Source of the DNA: Burkholderiales bacterium
Lineage (GTDB): Bacteria > Pseudomonadota > Gammaproteobacteria > Burkholderiales > SG8-41
DNA: 64,000 nucleotides
Assembly: GCA_030683105.1 (NCBI GenBank)
Contig: JAUXMZ010000016.1
Location: 56,752-120,751 of the forward strand
Direction of reading: 5' to 3'
Shown piece after piece: positions 1-11,058 of the stretch. The notes under the pieces are model-generated. The model saw nothing but the letters and a program-made list of their open reading frames with translations. It did not search any database and was not told the origin of the DNA. The stretch's first letter is position 1. Every line of letters begins with the position of its first letter. Made by a program: the position numbers and the translations under genes.

Positions 1-2198
<2,198 letters not shown>

Positions 2199-2210
2199 CT
2201 TGTTCCAAGT

Positions 2211-2302
2211 TTAATGTTCCAGGTTCAAGGTTGGCTAAAACCAATTCGCTTCGCGAACAGTCGATTTTGAACCTTGAACCTTGAACCTTGAACCTGAACC
2301 TG
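2211..2302. repeat. AAGGTTC/GAACCTT 7-bp tandem repeat with inverted arm, purA-tRNA gap
   Basis: A short arm TTCCAGGTTCAAGGTTGG at about 2216-2234 faces an array of GAACCTT units at about 2266-2302, so the two can fold into a hairpin. The period is 7 bp. The same heptamer family recurs downstream of dnaB. The array lies between the purA stop and the 3' end of the tRNA gene. Its function is unknown. Confidence 0.8.
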
Positions 2303-2313
2303 TAACTGAAGTC

Positions 2314-2400
2314 TGGTGCCGAGGAAGGGACTCGAACCCCCACAGTGTTGCCACCGCCAGGACCTGAACCTGGTGCGTCTACCAATTCCGCCACCTCGGC
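2314..2400 (-). tRNA. tRNA-Leu (anticodon CAG)
   Basis: Read on the minus strand, the gene starts GCCGAGGTGGCGG and ends CCTCGGCACCA. This gives a 7-bp acceptor stem (GCCGAGG/CCTCGGC), discriminator A and an encoded CCA. The anticodon stem CCAGG/CCTGG encloses the loop TTCAGGT, so the anticodon is CAG. A long variable arm and the T-arm GGGGTTCGAGTCCC fit a class II tRNA-Leu of 87 nt. It is antisense to, and lies between, purA and rnr. Confidence 0.95.
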
Positions 2401-2443
2401 TTTTGAGGCTGGCAATTCTAACTTAAGGCGTCAATCGAATCAA

Positions 2444-4747
2444 ATGAATCAACGTAAAACCCGGACTACCCGGGCCGCGGGCAAGTCCCGCAGCAAGACC
2501 GAGGCCAAACCGGCCACCGGCAAATCCCAATCCCGTAGTACAACCGCAGCCGTTTCCGCGGTGCGCGCCGCTGACCCGTTTTTCGAGCGCGAACGGCTCA
2601 ATTACGACGAGCCGCTGCCCAGCCGTGAATACATTTTGCAGGCGCTGACCGAACAGGGCGTTCCCGTTTCCGACGGCAAGCTCGAGCAGTTGCTGGAGAT
2701 CGCCCCCAATGAACGCGAAATGTTTGCGCGCCGGCTATCGGCGATGGAGCGCGAGGGCGAGATCATGCGCAATCGCCGCAACGCGATCTGCGTCGTCGAG
2801 AAACTCGACCTCATCCGCGGCCGCGTGCAGGGGCATCCGGATGGTTTCGGCTTTCTGATCCGCGATGAAGACGGGCCCGACATGTTTCTCGGGCCGAAAG
2901 AGATGCACAAGGTGCTGCATGGCGACCGCGTGATGGTGCGCCAGTCGGGAACCGACCGCCGTGGCCGGCCGGAAGCAAAAATCGTGGAGGTTCTCGAGCA
3001 TGCACACCAGCGCCTGGTGGGCAGATTGTATGCCGAGCACGGCATCCTGTTTGTGGTTGCCGAAGACAAACGCATCAGCCAGGATTTGCTGGTGCCGCAG
3101 CCCGAAGTGGGTAACGCCAAGCCGGGGCAAGTGGTCATGGTGGAAGTCATCGCGCAGCCGACCAAGCATGGCCAGCCGGTGGCGCGCGTGATCGAGGTGC
3201 TGGGTAATTACGCCGATCCCGGCATGGAAATCGAGATCGCGCTGCGAAAGCACGATCTGCCCCATGAATTTTCTGAAGAAGTTGAGCGCCTGAGCGAAGC
3301 GTTGCCGGAAGGCGTGACTGCTGCCGACCGGCGCGGCCGCGTGGACCTGCGCGATCTGCCGCTGGTGACCATCGATGGCGAAACCGCCAGGGATTTCGAT
3401 GACGCGGTGTTTTGCGAGACGCGGGCCGGGGGCGGTTTCCGGCTGGTGGTGGCCATAGCCGATGTCAGTCATTATGTGAATCCCGGCGACGGGCTTGATC
3501 GCGAGGCGTTGTTGCGCGGCAACTCGGTGTATTTTCCGCGCCGGGTGATCCCGATGCTGCCCGAGCGGTTGTCCAACGGCTTGTGCTCGATCAACCCCGA
3601 AGTCGAACGTCTGTGCATGGCGTGCGACATGAAAGTGGATGCACACGGCGAGGTCGAGTCCTACCAGTTTTCCTCGGCAGTCATGCGTTCACACGCGCGC
3701 CTGACCTATACGCAGGTGGCGGAAATGCTGGCCGATACGCGCGGCGCGGCGGCGCAACGCTACCGCGAACTGTTGCCGAACATCGAAAATCTCTACCGTC
3801 TTTATGGCCTGCTCGCCAAATCGCGCGCGCGGCGCGGCGCGATTGATTTCGAGACCATAGAAACCCAGATGATATTCAACGATCAGGGCAAGATCGAGCG
3901 CATCATTCAGGTAAAACGCAATGATGCGCACCGCCTGATCGAAGAGTGCATGCTGGCGGCCAACGTGTGCGCATCGGATTTCCTGCACCAAAACCATCAT
4001 CCCATGTTGTATCGCATACACGAGGGCCCGACGCCGGAAAAACTGGTGGCATTGCGGGATTTTCTCAAGGGCTTTGGCTTTAGTCTCGATGGCGGCGATG
4101 AGCCGCATGCAAAGGACTATGCGAAGCTTCTGGCGCGTATCAAGGACCGACCGGATGCGCAACTGCTGCAGACGGTGATGCTGCGTTCGCTGCGGCAGGC
4201 GGTCTACAGTCCCGACAACGTCGGGCATTTCGGACTGGCATACGAGTCCTATACCCATTTCACGTCCCCGATCCGGCGCTATCCCGACCTGCTGGTGCAC
4301 CGCGCGATCAAGGCGGTGCTGGCCAAAAAACGCTACGAACCCGGTAACTGGCATGATCTGGGCGCGCGCTGCTCCATGACCGAGCGGCGGGCCGATGATG
4401 CCACGCGCGATGTCGAGGCCTGGTTGAAGTGCTACTACATGCAGGACAAGATCGGCGAGTCGTTTGAAGGCAGCATCAGCGGGGTCACAGCGTTCGGTGT
4501 CTTCGTTGCGCTCGACGGCGTGTATGTCGAAGGCCTGGTCCACGTATCCGATCTCGGCAACGATTACTTTCACTTCGACGCCGGCAAACACCATCTGATG
4601 GGCGAGCGCGGCCACGAGCGTTATCGGCTCGGCGACCGCATGCGCGTCAAGGTCGCGCGGGTGGATCTGGGCACCAGTAAAATCGATTTCGTGCTGGATA
4701 CCGAAAGCGCGGGGACTGCGCCGATTAAGCCTATCCAGAAAAAATAA
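2444..4747 (+). CDS. rnr: Ribonuclease R (3'-5' exoribonuclease)
   Basis: This 767-residue RNase II/RNB family enzyme degrades structured RNA processively from the 3' end. It has a basic N-terminal extension, cold-shock-like domains (VQGHPDGFGFLI at about 120-135), the RNB catalytic core with the metal-binding ETARDFDDAV motif, the ESYTHFTSPIRRYPDLLVHR motif and a C-terminal S1 domain (SFEGSISGVTAFGVFV). The ATG at 2444 is chosen because an in-frame extension upstream would run into the tRNA-Leu gene. It is followed 29 bp later by rlmB, a neighbour pairing conserved across proteobacteria. Confidence 0.95.
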   Translation: MNQRKTRTTRAAGKSRSKTEAKPATGKSQSRSTTAAVSAVRAADPFFERERLNYDEPLPSREYILQALTEQGVPVSDGKLEQLLEIAPNEREMFARRLSAMEREGEIMRNRRNAICVVEKLDLIRGRVQGHPDGFGFLIRDEDGPDMFLGPKEMHKVLHGDRVMVRQSGTDRRGRPEAKIVEVLEHAHQRLVGRLYAEHGILFVVAEDKRISQDLLVPQPEVGNAKPGQVVMVEVIAQPTKHGQPVARVIEVLGNYADPGMEIEIALRKHDLPHEFSEEVERLSEALPEGVTAADRRGRVDLRDLPLVTIDGETARDFDDAVFCETRAGGGFRLVVAIADVSHYVNPGDGLDREALLRGNSVYFPRRVIPMLPERLSNGLCSINPEVERLCMACDMKVDAHGEVESYQFSSAVMRSHARLTYTQVAEMLADTRGAAAQRYRELLPNIENLYRLYGLLAKSRARRGAIDFETIETQMIFNDQGKIERIIQVKRNDAHRLIEECMLAANVCASDFLHQNHHPMLYRIHEGPTPEKLVALRDFLKGFGFSLDGGDEPHAKDYAKLLARIKDRPDAQLLQTVMLRSLRQAVYSPDNVGHFGLAYESYTHFTSPIRRYPDLLVHRAIKAVLAKKRYEPGNWHDLGARCSMTERRADDATRDVEAWLKCYYMQDKIGESFEGSISGVTAFGVFVALDGVYVEGLVHVSDLGNDYFHFDAGKHHLMGERGHERYRLGDRMRVKVARVDLGTSKIDFVLDTESAGTAPIKPIQKK

Positions 4748-4776
4748 TAACTCATTGATATTAAACAACATTAAAT

Positions 4777-5520
4777 ATGGCTGAGTTGCATATACTCTAC
4801 GGTTTTCATTCGGTGATCAGCCGGCTGCGCCAGAATGCTGCAGGCGTGAAAGAAATCTATCTGGACAGCGCGCGCAACGACCGACGCGCGCAGGATCTGG
4901 TGCGCCTGGCCGAGAGCCATGGGTTGCGCATCATCAAGGTCGATGCCAGGCGCCTCGACGGCTTGACCGGTCATGCGAGTCACCAGGGCGTCGCAGCGCG
5001 CGCTGAGGCGGCGCAGCTGCCAACCCACATCGATGATGTGCTGGAGGCGCTGACTGAGCCTGCGCTGCTGCTGATCCTCGACGGTGTTACGGATCCGCAT
5101 AATCTGGGCGCATGCCTGCGGGTGGCGGATGCCATGGGGGTGCATGCGGTGATCGCGCCCAAGGATCGCGCCGTGGGTCTTAACGCGACGGTCGCCAAGG
5201 TGGCAAGTGGCGCCGCCGAAACCGTACCTTATATCGCCGTGACCAATCTTGCCCGCACCATGCGCGAACTGAAGGAACAGAACATCTGGCTCGTCGGCGC
5301 TGACGAGAACGGCAGCCAGGACCTGTATGCGGCCAGCTTCAAGGGCGCGGTGGGGTGGGTGCTGGGCGCTGAAGGCGAGGGGTTGCGGCGGCTTACCCGT
5401 GAAACCTGTGATGAACTGGTGCGCATCCCGATGCTGGGCGCAGTCGAAAGCCTCAATGTGTCGGTTTCCGCCGGCATCTGCCTGGCCGAAACCCGGCGCC
5501 AGCGCCGCTCACGCGGGTAA
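4777..5520 (+). CDS. rlmB: 23S rRNA (guanosine-2'-O-)-methyltransferase RlmB
   Basis: This 247-residue SPOUT (TrmH/SpoU) methyltransferase modifies G2251 of 23S rRNA using S-adenosylmethionine. The N-terminal L30e-like substrate-binding domain spans roughly residues 1-75. The SpoU domain follows, with motif 1 [17 protein letters not shown] (the invariant N and R), motif 2 around [10 protein letters not shown] and the knot motif [15 protein letters not shown] near the C-terminus. It lies directly downstream of rnr, as in many proteobacteria. Confidence 0.94.
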   Translation: MAELHILYGFHSVISRLRQNAAGVKEIYLDSARNDRRAQDLVRLAESHGLRIIKVDARRLDGLTGHASHQGVAARAEAAQLPTHIDDVLEALTEPALLLILDGVTDPHNLGACLRVADAMGVHAVIAPKDRAVGLNATVAKVASGAAETVPYIAVTNLARTMRELKEQNIWLVGADENGSQDLYAASFKGAVGWVLGAEGEGLRRLTRETCDELVRIPMLGAVESLNVSVSAGICLAETRRQRRSRG

Positions 5521-5524
5521 GCAC

Positions 5525-5552
5525 TTGAAATTCTGTCAACTTCCGGTATAAT
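5525..5552 (+). promoter_or_regulatory. Sigma-70 promoter for the rpsF operon
   Basis: TTGAAA at 5525-5530 and a consensus TATAAT at 5547-5552 are separated by 16 bp. The predicted start, near 5559, leaves an untranslated leader of about 85 nt before rpsF, with a strong AAGGAG ribosome site at about 5632-5637. The leader could hold a ribosomal-protein autoregulatory element, but I cannot demonstrate one. Confidence 0.75.
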
Positions 5553-5645
5553 CCGCGCCTTCGGTTCAGGCCACTTTGGCCCGGACGCATCCTTGCCTCA
5601 CCGTTAACGCATGACGGGAGGCTTAACCCATAAGGAGACTACTTG

Positions 5646-6041
5646 ATGCGGCATTACGAAATCGTATTCATCGTCCATCCGGACCAGAGTGAGCAGGTGC
5701 CGGCGATGGTCGAGCGCTACACCCAGCTGGTGACCGGCAAGGACGGCAAGATGCACCGCCTCGAAGACTGGGGCCGCCGTCAGCTGACCTACCCCATACA
5801 GAAAATCCACAAGGCGCATTACGTGCTCATGAACATCGAGTGCGACAACGCGACGCTGGACGAACTCGAGCACGCGTTCAAGTTCAATGACGCGGTGCTG
5901 CGCCATCTGACCATCAAGATGGACGGTCCGGTCACCGCGCCTTCGGCGATGATGAGGGAAGAAAAATCCAGATCGCTTAATCCGTCGAACGAGGACGGCG
6001 CCAAGCCGGCAGAGGTGGCGGCAGAAGGCGCGGCCGCCTAA
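5646..6041 (+). CDS. rpsF: 30S ribosomal protein S6
   Basis: This 131-residue protein starts [17 protein letters not shown], the classic S6 N-terminus. Residues 1-95 form the ferredoxin-like fold that pairs with S18 on the 30S platform. The C-terminal 35 residues form an acidic, Ala-rich tail, as in many proteobacterial S6 proteins. The ATG at 5646 is preferred over the TTG codon just before it because AAGGAG lies at the right distance. It is the first gene of rpsF-priB-rpsR-rplI; priB starts 3 bp after its stop. Confidence 0.97.
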   Translation: MRHYEIVFIVHPDQSEQVPAMVERYTQLVTGKDGKMHRLEDWGRRQLTYPIQKIHKAHYVLMNIECDNATLDELEHAFKFNDAVLRHLTIKMDGPVTAPSAMMREEKSRSLNPSNEDGAKPAEVAAEGAAA

Positions 6042-6044
6042 AAA

Positions 6045-6359
6045 GTGGAAATCAACGCAGTCGCGCTCAACGGCGAACTTGCCGCAATCGAGCCGTTGCG
6101 CCACACACCCGCCGGCATACCGCTGCTTAATTTCAAACTGACGCACAAATCACGGCAGGTCGAAGCCGGATACAAGCGCCAGGTGGAGTGTGAGATGAAC
6201 GGGGTGGCGATGGGGGACGTGGCGCTCGCAATGGCGCGGTTGGCAGCAGGACAGGAAGTCCGTTTAAGCGGCTTTCTGAACCGCAAGAACCGCATGAGCA
6301 CGCAACTGATACTGCATGTTACGCAAGCACATTCGTTAAAGGAAAACAGCAATGGCTAG
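6045..6359 (+). CDS. priB: Primosomal replication protein N (PriB)
   Basis: This 104-residue single OB-fold protein is related to SSB. PriB joins PriA and DnaT in the restart primosome, loading DnaB at repaired forks. The conserved [13 protein letters not shown] and QLILHVTQ segments are visible. Translation probably starts at GTG 6045 (Met-Glu-Ile-Asn). Its 3' end overlaps rpsR by 8 bp, indicating translational coupling in the S6-PriB-S18-L9 operon that is characteristic of beta- and gammaproteobacteria. Confidence 0.93.
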   Translation: MEINAVALNGELAAIEPLRHTPAGIPLLNFKLTHKSRQVEAGYKRQVECEMNGVAMGDVALAMARLAAGQEVRLSGFLNRKNRMSTQLILHVTQAHSLKENSNG

Positions 6360-6627
6360 ACCATTCAAGGGCAAGGGCAAGGACAAAGGCAAGGAAAAGA
6401 AGAAGGGCGCGCTGTTCCGCCGCCGCAAGTTCTGCCGTTTTACCGCCGAGGGCATCAAGGAAGTCGACTACAAGGATATCAACATCCTCAAGGACTTCAT
6501 CAACGAAAACGGCAAGGTCATACCGGCGCGCATCACCGGCACCAAGGCGCGTTACCAGCGTCAGCTGGGGATCGCGATCAAGCGCGCGCGCTTTCTGGCG
6601 CTGCTGCCGTTCACCGATCTGCACTAA
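6352..6627 (+). CDS. rpsR: 30S ribosomal protein S18
   Basis: The protein is 91 residues, longer than the usual 75, because of a Lys/Gly-rich N-terminal extension ([14 protein letters not shown], about residues 6-19). The conserved core follows: [24 protein letters not shown] and [13 protein letters not shown]. The FCRF cysteine is retained. It overlaps priB and is followed 13 bp later by rplI. Confidence 0.96.
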   Translation: MARPFKGKGKDKGKEKKKGALFRRRKFCRFTAEGIKEVDYKDINILKDFINENGKVIPARITGTKARYQRQLGIAIKRARFLALLPFTDLH

Positions 6628-6640
6628 GGAGCGCTAGATT

Positions 6641-7090
6641 ATGCAAATTATCCTGCTGGAAAAAATGGCGAACCTGGGGCAGTTGGGCGACGTCGTCAAG
6701 GTCAAGGACGGGTTCGCGCGCAATTTCCTGATCCCGCACGGCAAAGCGAAGCGGGCGACGACCCAGAATCTCGCTGAATTCGAAAAGCAGCGCGCAGAGC
6801 TCGAAAACGTGCAGGCCGAGGTGCTCAGGCAGTCGCAGGAGGCTGCGGCGAAACTGGACGGGCTCATGGTGCAGATCAGCCAGAAGGCCGGCGTCGATGG
6901 CAAGCTGTTCGGCTCCGTGACCAACATCGACATTTCCGAAGCGCTCAAGAAACAGGGCTTTGATGTGCCGAAAGCGGCAATCCGCATGCCGGAGGGGCCG
7001 CTCAAAGCGATCGGCGATCATCCGCTCAAAATCGCGCTGCATACCGATGTGGTGGTCACCATCACCGTCTCGGTGCTCGGAGAGCAGTAG
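6641..7090 (+). CDS. rplI: 50S ribosomal protein L9
   Basis: This 149-residue protein of normal length begins [19 protein letters not shown]. The N-terminal 23S rRNA-binding domain (with [13 protein letters not shown]) is followed by the long connecting helix (residues about 42-75) and the C-terminal domain. An AAGGAG site at 6627 precedes the ATG. It is the last gene of the S6 operon; its stop abuts a large palindromic block. Confidence 0.97.
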   Translation: MQIILLEKMANLGQLGDVVKVKDGFARNFLIPHGKAKRATTQNLAEFEKQRAELENVQAEVLRQSQEAAAKLDGLMVQISQKAGVDGKLFGSVTNIDISEALKKQGFDVPKAAIRMPEGPLKAIGDHPLKIALHTDVVVTITVSVLGEQ

Positions 7091-7277
7091 CGCGTCGGAG
7101 GGCGGAAGAGGGATCGGCATAACGCGGAGCAGGGACCCGCTTGCGGGATGCGACCGTGGAGCCGATCGTGGGCGCGTCGCGCTAAGGCCGATCCCATGCG
7201 TGTCTGCGGGGTCAGATCCCCAAGGGGTCCCTCTTCCGCCCTCCGACGCGCCCCTTTGGGGATCTGACCCCGCAGAC
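7091..7277. repeat. Nested inverted-repeat block after rplI
   Basis: Two independent inverted-repeat pairs are interleaved. A 23-bp perfect arm at 7091-7113 (starting CGCGTCGGAGGGCGGAAG) is the reverse complement of 7228-7250. A second pair, 7202-7227 and 7251-7277 (GTCTGCGGGGTCAGATCCCC and its complement), matches except for one extra base. The whole could form a branched cruciform or RNA. It contains no convincing gene and resembles REP/BIME-type elements, although I see no transposase here. Together with the terminator downstream it fills the 417-bp rplI-dnaB gap. Confidence 0.8.
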
Positions 7278-7385
7278 GCGCAGGCGGCCGACACGAGGAG
7301 ACATGTTTCTCGGGTGATCGGTGCGGAGGCCGCGGCAAGCGTTGTTACGCGCTAATTTGAAACGGCTTTTCAGAAACAAGAAAAA

Positions 7386-7409
7386 GGGCTGGCGACAGCC
7401 CTTTTTTTT
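7386..7409 (+). terminator. Rho-independent terminator of the S6 operon
   Basis: GGGCTG-GCGA-CAGCCC forms a 6-bp GC-rich stem with a tetraloop and is followed directly by eight T residues; an A-tract precedes it. This is a textbook intrinsic terminator between rplI and dnaB. Confidence 0.88.
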
Positions 7410-7485
7410 CGGTAGATTGATGTCTGCGCAACCTGCGCAGTTCTGCTGCAGGCAGAATATAATAATTATATAAATCAACAACTTA

Positions 7486-7494
7486 TGGTATACT
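7486..7494 (+). promoter_or_regulatory. Extended -10 promoter element for dnaB
   Basis: TGGTATACT is an extended -10 element (TGN-TATACT), with only a weak -35 (TTATAT at 7466). The predicted start near 7501 leaves just a few nucleotides before the dnaB ATG at 7508, suggesting a very short leader. The assignment is by pattern only. Confidence 0.45.
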
Positions 7495-7507
7495 CCCGGT
7501 CTGCGGC

Positions 7508-8902
7508 ATGATTCAGGTCGTCACCCCACTCGTCAAGGACGCGCAGATCGAGTCGGCGCGCGTGCCACCGCAATCGATAGAAGCCGAGCAGTCGGTGCTG
7601 GGTGGGTTGCTGCTCGACAACACCGCATGGGATAAGGTGGCGGATCTGATTACAGCGGCCGATTTTTACCGCGGCGATCACCGCACGATTTTCCAGCACA
7701 TCGCGCAGCTGATCGATGCCAACAAGCCGGCTGATGCGCTGACAATTGCTGAAGTTCTCGATCGCAGCGGCCGGCTGAACGATGTCGGTGGCCAGGCCTA
7801 TATCGGTTCGCTGGCCTTGAATACACCGAGTGCTGCCAATATCCGGCGCTATGCCGAGATCGTGCGCGAACGCGCCATCATGCGCCAGCTCGCGGCGGTG
7901 GGTACCGAGATCACGGATTCGGCGTTCAATCCGCTGGGCAAGGATGCCTCGCTGCTGATCGATGAGGCCGAGGCCAAGGTATTCCAGATCGCCGAGGCCG
8001 GCGCCAGGGTGCGCCAGGGCTTCGTCAAGATAGATCCGCTGCTGACGGAGACCATAGAGCGCATCGACATGCTCTATAGCCGCGAGAATAAAAATGATGT
8101 GATCGGTGCGGCGACCGGTTTCGTCGATCTTGACCGCATGACCTCGGGGTTGCAGCCGGGAGAGCTCATCGTGATTGCCGGTCGTCCGTCCATGGGCAAG
8201 ACCGCACTGGCGATGAACATCGCCGAGCATGTGGCGGTAATCGACAAGAAGACGGTGGCGGTATTCAGCATGGAGATGTCGGGGCCACAGCTCGCGATGC
8301 GTATGATCGGTTCGGTAGGGCGCGTCGACCAGCACGAATTGCGCACCGGCACCTTCAAGGAAGACGACTGGACGCGTCTCGTTGATGCGGTGGGAAAACT
8401 GAATGAATCGCAGATCCACATCGATGACACCGCGGGGCTCAATGTGCTCGAACTGCGCTCGCGGGCGCGGCGCCTGCACCGCCAGACCGGCGGCTTGCAC
8501 CTGGTGATCGTCGATTACCTGCAGCTGATGTCAGCCACCGGCCGCGGCCGTGAAGAAAACCGCGCCACCGAAATTGCCGAAATTTCGCGCTCGCTGAAAG
8601 CGCTCGCGAAGGAACTCAAAGTGCCGGTGGTCGCGCTCTCCCAGCTGAATCGCAGCGTGGATTCGCGCCAGGACAAGCGGCCGATGATGTCGGACCTGCG
8701 CGAGTCGGGCGCCATCGAGCAGGATGCCGATCTCATCATGTTCATCTATCGAGACGAAGTCTACAACCCGGACACGCAGAAAAAGGGGATCGCGGAGATC
8801 ATCCTCGCCAAGCAGCGTAACGGCCCCGTCGGCAAGATCGAACTGACTTTCATGGGCAAGTACACGCGCTTTGAGAACTACGCGACCAGCGATCGCTTCT
8901 AG
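7508..8902 (+). CDS. dnaB: Replicative DNA helicase DnaB
   Basis: The 464-residue hexameric helicase unwinds DNA at the replication fork and recruits primase. The N-terminal domain (PPQSIEAEQSVLGGLLLD, about 19-36) binds primase. The RecA-like C-terminal domain has Walker A GRPSMGKTALAMN (near residue 225), Walker B LVIVDYLQLM, and DnaB motifs H3/H4 (SQLNRSVDSRQDKRPMMSDL, LRESGAIEQDADLI). No intein is present. The start at 7508 matches family N-termini, though no clear ribosome site precedes it. Confidence 0.96.
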   Translation: MIQVVTPLVKDAQIESARVPPQSIEAEQSVLGGLLLDNTAWDKVADLITAADFYRGDHRTIFQHIAQLIDANKPADALTIAEVLDRSGRLNDVGGQAYIGSLALNTPSAANIRRYAEIVRERAIMRQLAAVGTEITDSAFNPLGKDASLLIDEAEAKVFQIAEAGARVRQGFVKIDPLLTETIERIDMLYSRENKNDVIGAATGFVDLDRMTSGLQPGELIVIAGRPSMGKTALAMNIAEHVAVIDKKTVAVFSMEMSGPQLAMRMIGSVGRVDQHELRTGTFKEDDWTRLVDAVGKLNESQIHIDDTAGLNVLELRSRARRLHRQTGGLHLVIVDYLQLMSATGRGREENRATEIAEISRSLKALAKELKVPVVALSQLNRSVDSRQDKRPMMSDLRESGAIEQDADLIMFIYRDEVYNPDTQKKGIAEIILAKQRNGPVGKIELTFMGKYTRFENYATSDRF

Positions 8903-8918
8903 AAGCTGTTCAAAGTTT

Positions 8919-9060
8919 CAGGTTCAAGGTTCAAGGTTCAAGGTTCAAGGTTCAAGGTAAATCGCGCACGGCGGCTTCCGTGCAAAAAACAAGCCCGCAT
9001 GCGCGGGCTTGTTAACTTTGAACACGGAACTTTGAACTTGGAACATTGAACCTGGAACAG
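8919..9060. repeat. Heptamer array / hairpin / inverted heptamer array between dnaB and phoH
   Basis: About 5.5 units of AAGGTTC (8919-8958) are followed by a spacer with a perfect hairpin and then by degenerate units of the complementary type (9014-9060; GAAC-TTTG / GAACCTG). The two arms are partly complementary, so the convergent dnaB and phoH transcripts both end inside a large stem-loop. Confidence 0.85.
8988..9013 (-). terminator. Intrinsic terminator for phoH within the repeat block
   Basis: AACAAGCCCGC-ATGC-GCGGGCTTGTT is a perfect 11-bp stem with a 4-base loop. On the minus strand it is followed by a run of six T, so it fits as a phoH terminator; on the plus strand the U-tract is weaker. 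It may act on both convergent transcripts. Confidence 0.8.
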
Positions 9061-9062
9061 TA

Positions 9063-10487
9063 TTAGAGCGCTTCCCCCGCATAATCCGCCAGCCGCGAGC
9101 GCTCGCCGCGCGCCAGCGTCACGTGTCCGCTGTGGGCCCAGCCTTTCATGCGGTCGACGACATAGGTGAGTCCCGAACTGCCTTCCGACAGGTACGGCGT
9201 GTCGATCTGCGCGATGTTGCCCAGACACACCACTTTGGTGCCGGGGCCGGCGCGCGTAATCAGGGTTTTCATCTGTTTGGGCGTGAGATTCTGCGCTTCA
9301 TCGATGATCAGAAACTTGTTGATGAAGGTGCGGCCGCGCATGAAATTGAGGGACTTGACCTTGATGCGCGAGCGGATCAGGTCGCGGGTCGCCGCGCGCC
9401 CCCATTCGCCGGCCTCGTCGTCGGTCTTGTTGAGCACATCGAGGTTGTCTTCCAGCGCGCCCATCCACGGGTTCATTTTTTCTTCCTCGGTGCCCGGCAG
9501 GAAGCCGATGTCTTCGCCGACCGGCACCGTGACGCGGGTCATGATGATTTCAGAAAACGTCTTGTGCTCGAGTGTTTGCATCAACCCGGCAGCCAGCGTC
9601 AGCAGCGTTTTCCCGGTGCCGGCCTGGCCGAGCAGGGTGATGAAGTCGATATCCGGATTCATCAGGATGTTAAGCGCGAAATTCTGCTCGCGGTTGCGCG
9701 CCGTGACCCCCCAGACGTTATGGCGCTGATGGGTAAAATCGCGCAAGGTCTGCAGGACCGCGGTCTTGCCGCTGACCTCCTTGACCTGGGCGTAGAAAGG
9801 TTTGTCGTTTTCGAGATAGACGAACTCGTTGACGCACAGGCTTGCGCACAACGGGCCCCGCACCCGATAAAAGGTCTGCCCCGACTGCTGCCACGATTCC
9901 ATATCCTTGCCGTGCTTGTCCCAGAAGTCGCCCGGCAATTCCCGTCTGCCGGAATACAGGAGATCGGTATCCTCCAGCACCTTGTCGTTGAAGTAATCCT
10001 CGGCGGCGAAGCCCAGCGCGCGCGCCTTGATGCGCATGTTGATGTCCTTGGACACCAGGATGACCTCGCGCTTGGGGTGCATCTCCTGCAAGTGCTTGAC
10101 CACGCCTATGATCTGATTGTCGGTCTTGCCGCTGGGCAGGCGCGCGGGCAACTCGCCGTTGATGGCTTCTGTTTGCAGGAACAGCCGCCCGGCGGCGCTT
10201 TTGTCGCCGTGCGTTTCGAGCGCGATGCCCTGAGTGATGTCGCTTGAGGCCTTGCTGATCAACTCGTCGAGGTAGCGGCTCGCCTGGCGCGCGTTGCGCG
10301 ATACCTCGGAAACGCCTTTTTTATTGTTGTCTAGTTCTTCGAGAGTGGCCATCGGTATGAAAAGATCGTGTTCCTCGAAGCGGAACAGACTGGTGGGATC
10401 GTGCATCAGCACGTTGGTGTCGAGAACGAACAGTTTGGAACTGGCAGGTAAACGGGTTACAACCGACACGGACTTGCGGTGGATCAT
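9063..10487 (-). CDS. PhoH family protein with N-terminal PIN domain (PhoH2-type)
   Basis: The protein has 474 residues. The N-terminal PIN nuclease domain (about 15-150) carries the acidic residues of FVLDTNVLMHDPTSL and EELD. The C-terminal PhoH ATPase domain (about 235-470) has Walker A LLGQAGTGKTLLTLAAGL and Walker B FLIIDEAQNLTPKQMKT. Known PhoH2 proteins act as RNA helicase-nucleases, probably in RNA quality control. It is convergent with dnaB and separated by 34 bp from the upstream peroxiredoxin gene on the same strand, so the two may be co-transcribed. Confidence 0.9.
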   Translation of the reverse strand: MIHRKSVSVVTRLPASSKLFVLDTNVLMHDPTSLFRFEEHDLFIPMATLEELDNNKKGVSEVSRNARQASRYLDELISKASSDITQGIALETHGDKSAAGRLFLQTEAINGELPARLPSGKTDNQIIGVVKHLQEMHPKREVILVSKDINMRIKARALGFAAEDYFNDKVLEDTDLLYSGRRELPGDFWDKHGKDMESWQQSGQTFYRVRGPLCASLCVNEFVYLENDKPFYAQVKEVSGKTAVLQTLRDFTHQRHNVWGVTARNREQNFALNILMNPDIDFITLLGQAGTGKTLLTLAAGLMQTLEHKTFSEIIMTRVTVPVGEDIGFLPGTEEEKMNPWMGALEDNLDVLNKTDDEAGEWGRAATRDLIRSRIKVKSLNFMRGRTFINKFLIIDEAQNLTPKQMKTLITRAGPGTKVVCLGNIAQIDTPYLSEGSSGLTYVVDRMKGWAHSGHVTLARGERSRLADYAGEAL

Positions 10488-10521
10488 GATTCTCCCTGGG
10501 TTGTTTGGAATAACCTGTTGA

Positions 10522-10980
10522 TTATTTTAATGATTTAGCAAATTCAAGCACTTCCGCAGCATGCCCCGGCACTTTTACCCCGCGCCATTCGCGGCGCAGC
10601 ACGCCGGCGGCATCAATGACGAAGGTACTGCGCTCAATGCCGCGCACTGTCTTGCCATACATGTTTTTCATTTTGATGACATTGAACAGCTTGCACGCGG
10701 TTTCGTCCGCGTCGCTGAGCAACTCGAATGGAAAATTCATTTTGGATTTGAAATTCTCATGCGACTTGATGCTGTCGCGCGACACGCCGTAGATTTCGCA
10801 GCCCAGTTCGGAAAAATCAGGGTGCAACTCGCGAAACTGCAGCCCCTCGCTGGTGCAGCCGGGCGTATTGTCTTTGGGGTAGAAGTAGATGACGAGGGGC
10901 TTGCCCAGCCTGCTGGAGAGGCGGAAGGTCATGCTGCCTGTTGCGGGAACCTCAAAATCGGGTACAGGCTCGTTCAGCAT
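10522..10980 (-). CDS. bcp: Peroxiredoxin, PrxQ/BCP type
   Basis: This 152-residue thioredoxin-fold peroxidase reduces hydroperoxides. The peroxidatic Cys42 lies in YPKDNTPGCTSEG. The usual PrxQ resolving Cys five residues later is replaced by Leu47, so this is either a 1-Cys type or uses another Cys (Cys61 or the later TACKLF Cys). The start is the first Met of a standard-length BCP. It lies upstream of phoH on the same strand. Confidence 0.92.
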   Translation of the reverse strand: MLNEPVPDFEVPATGSMTFRLSSRLGKPLVIYFYPKDNTPGCTSEGLQFRELHPDFSELGCEIYGVSRDSIKSHENFKSKMNFPFELLSDADETACKLFNVIKMKNMYGKTVRGIERSTFVIDAAGVLRREWRGVKVPGHAAEVLEFAKSLK

Positions 10981-11058
10981 TCAGTTGGAAATATAATCAT
11001 GGCCAGATTGCTATTGCTCATCTTGACCGAAATAAACCCGGCGCGCAAGCGATGATGA

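Noticed and set aside
2345..2443. N-terminal extension of RNase R reaching back to 2345
   Set aside because: It would be read from the antisense strand of tRNA-Leu and has no similarity to RNase R; the ATG at 2444 is normal.
7018..7355. Protein-coding genes in the rplI-dnaB gap on either strand
   Set aside because: The frames run through inverted repeats and a terminator and have compositions explained by the palindromes.
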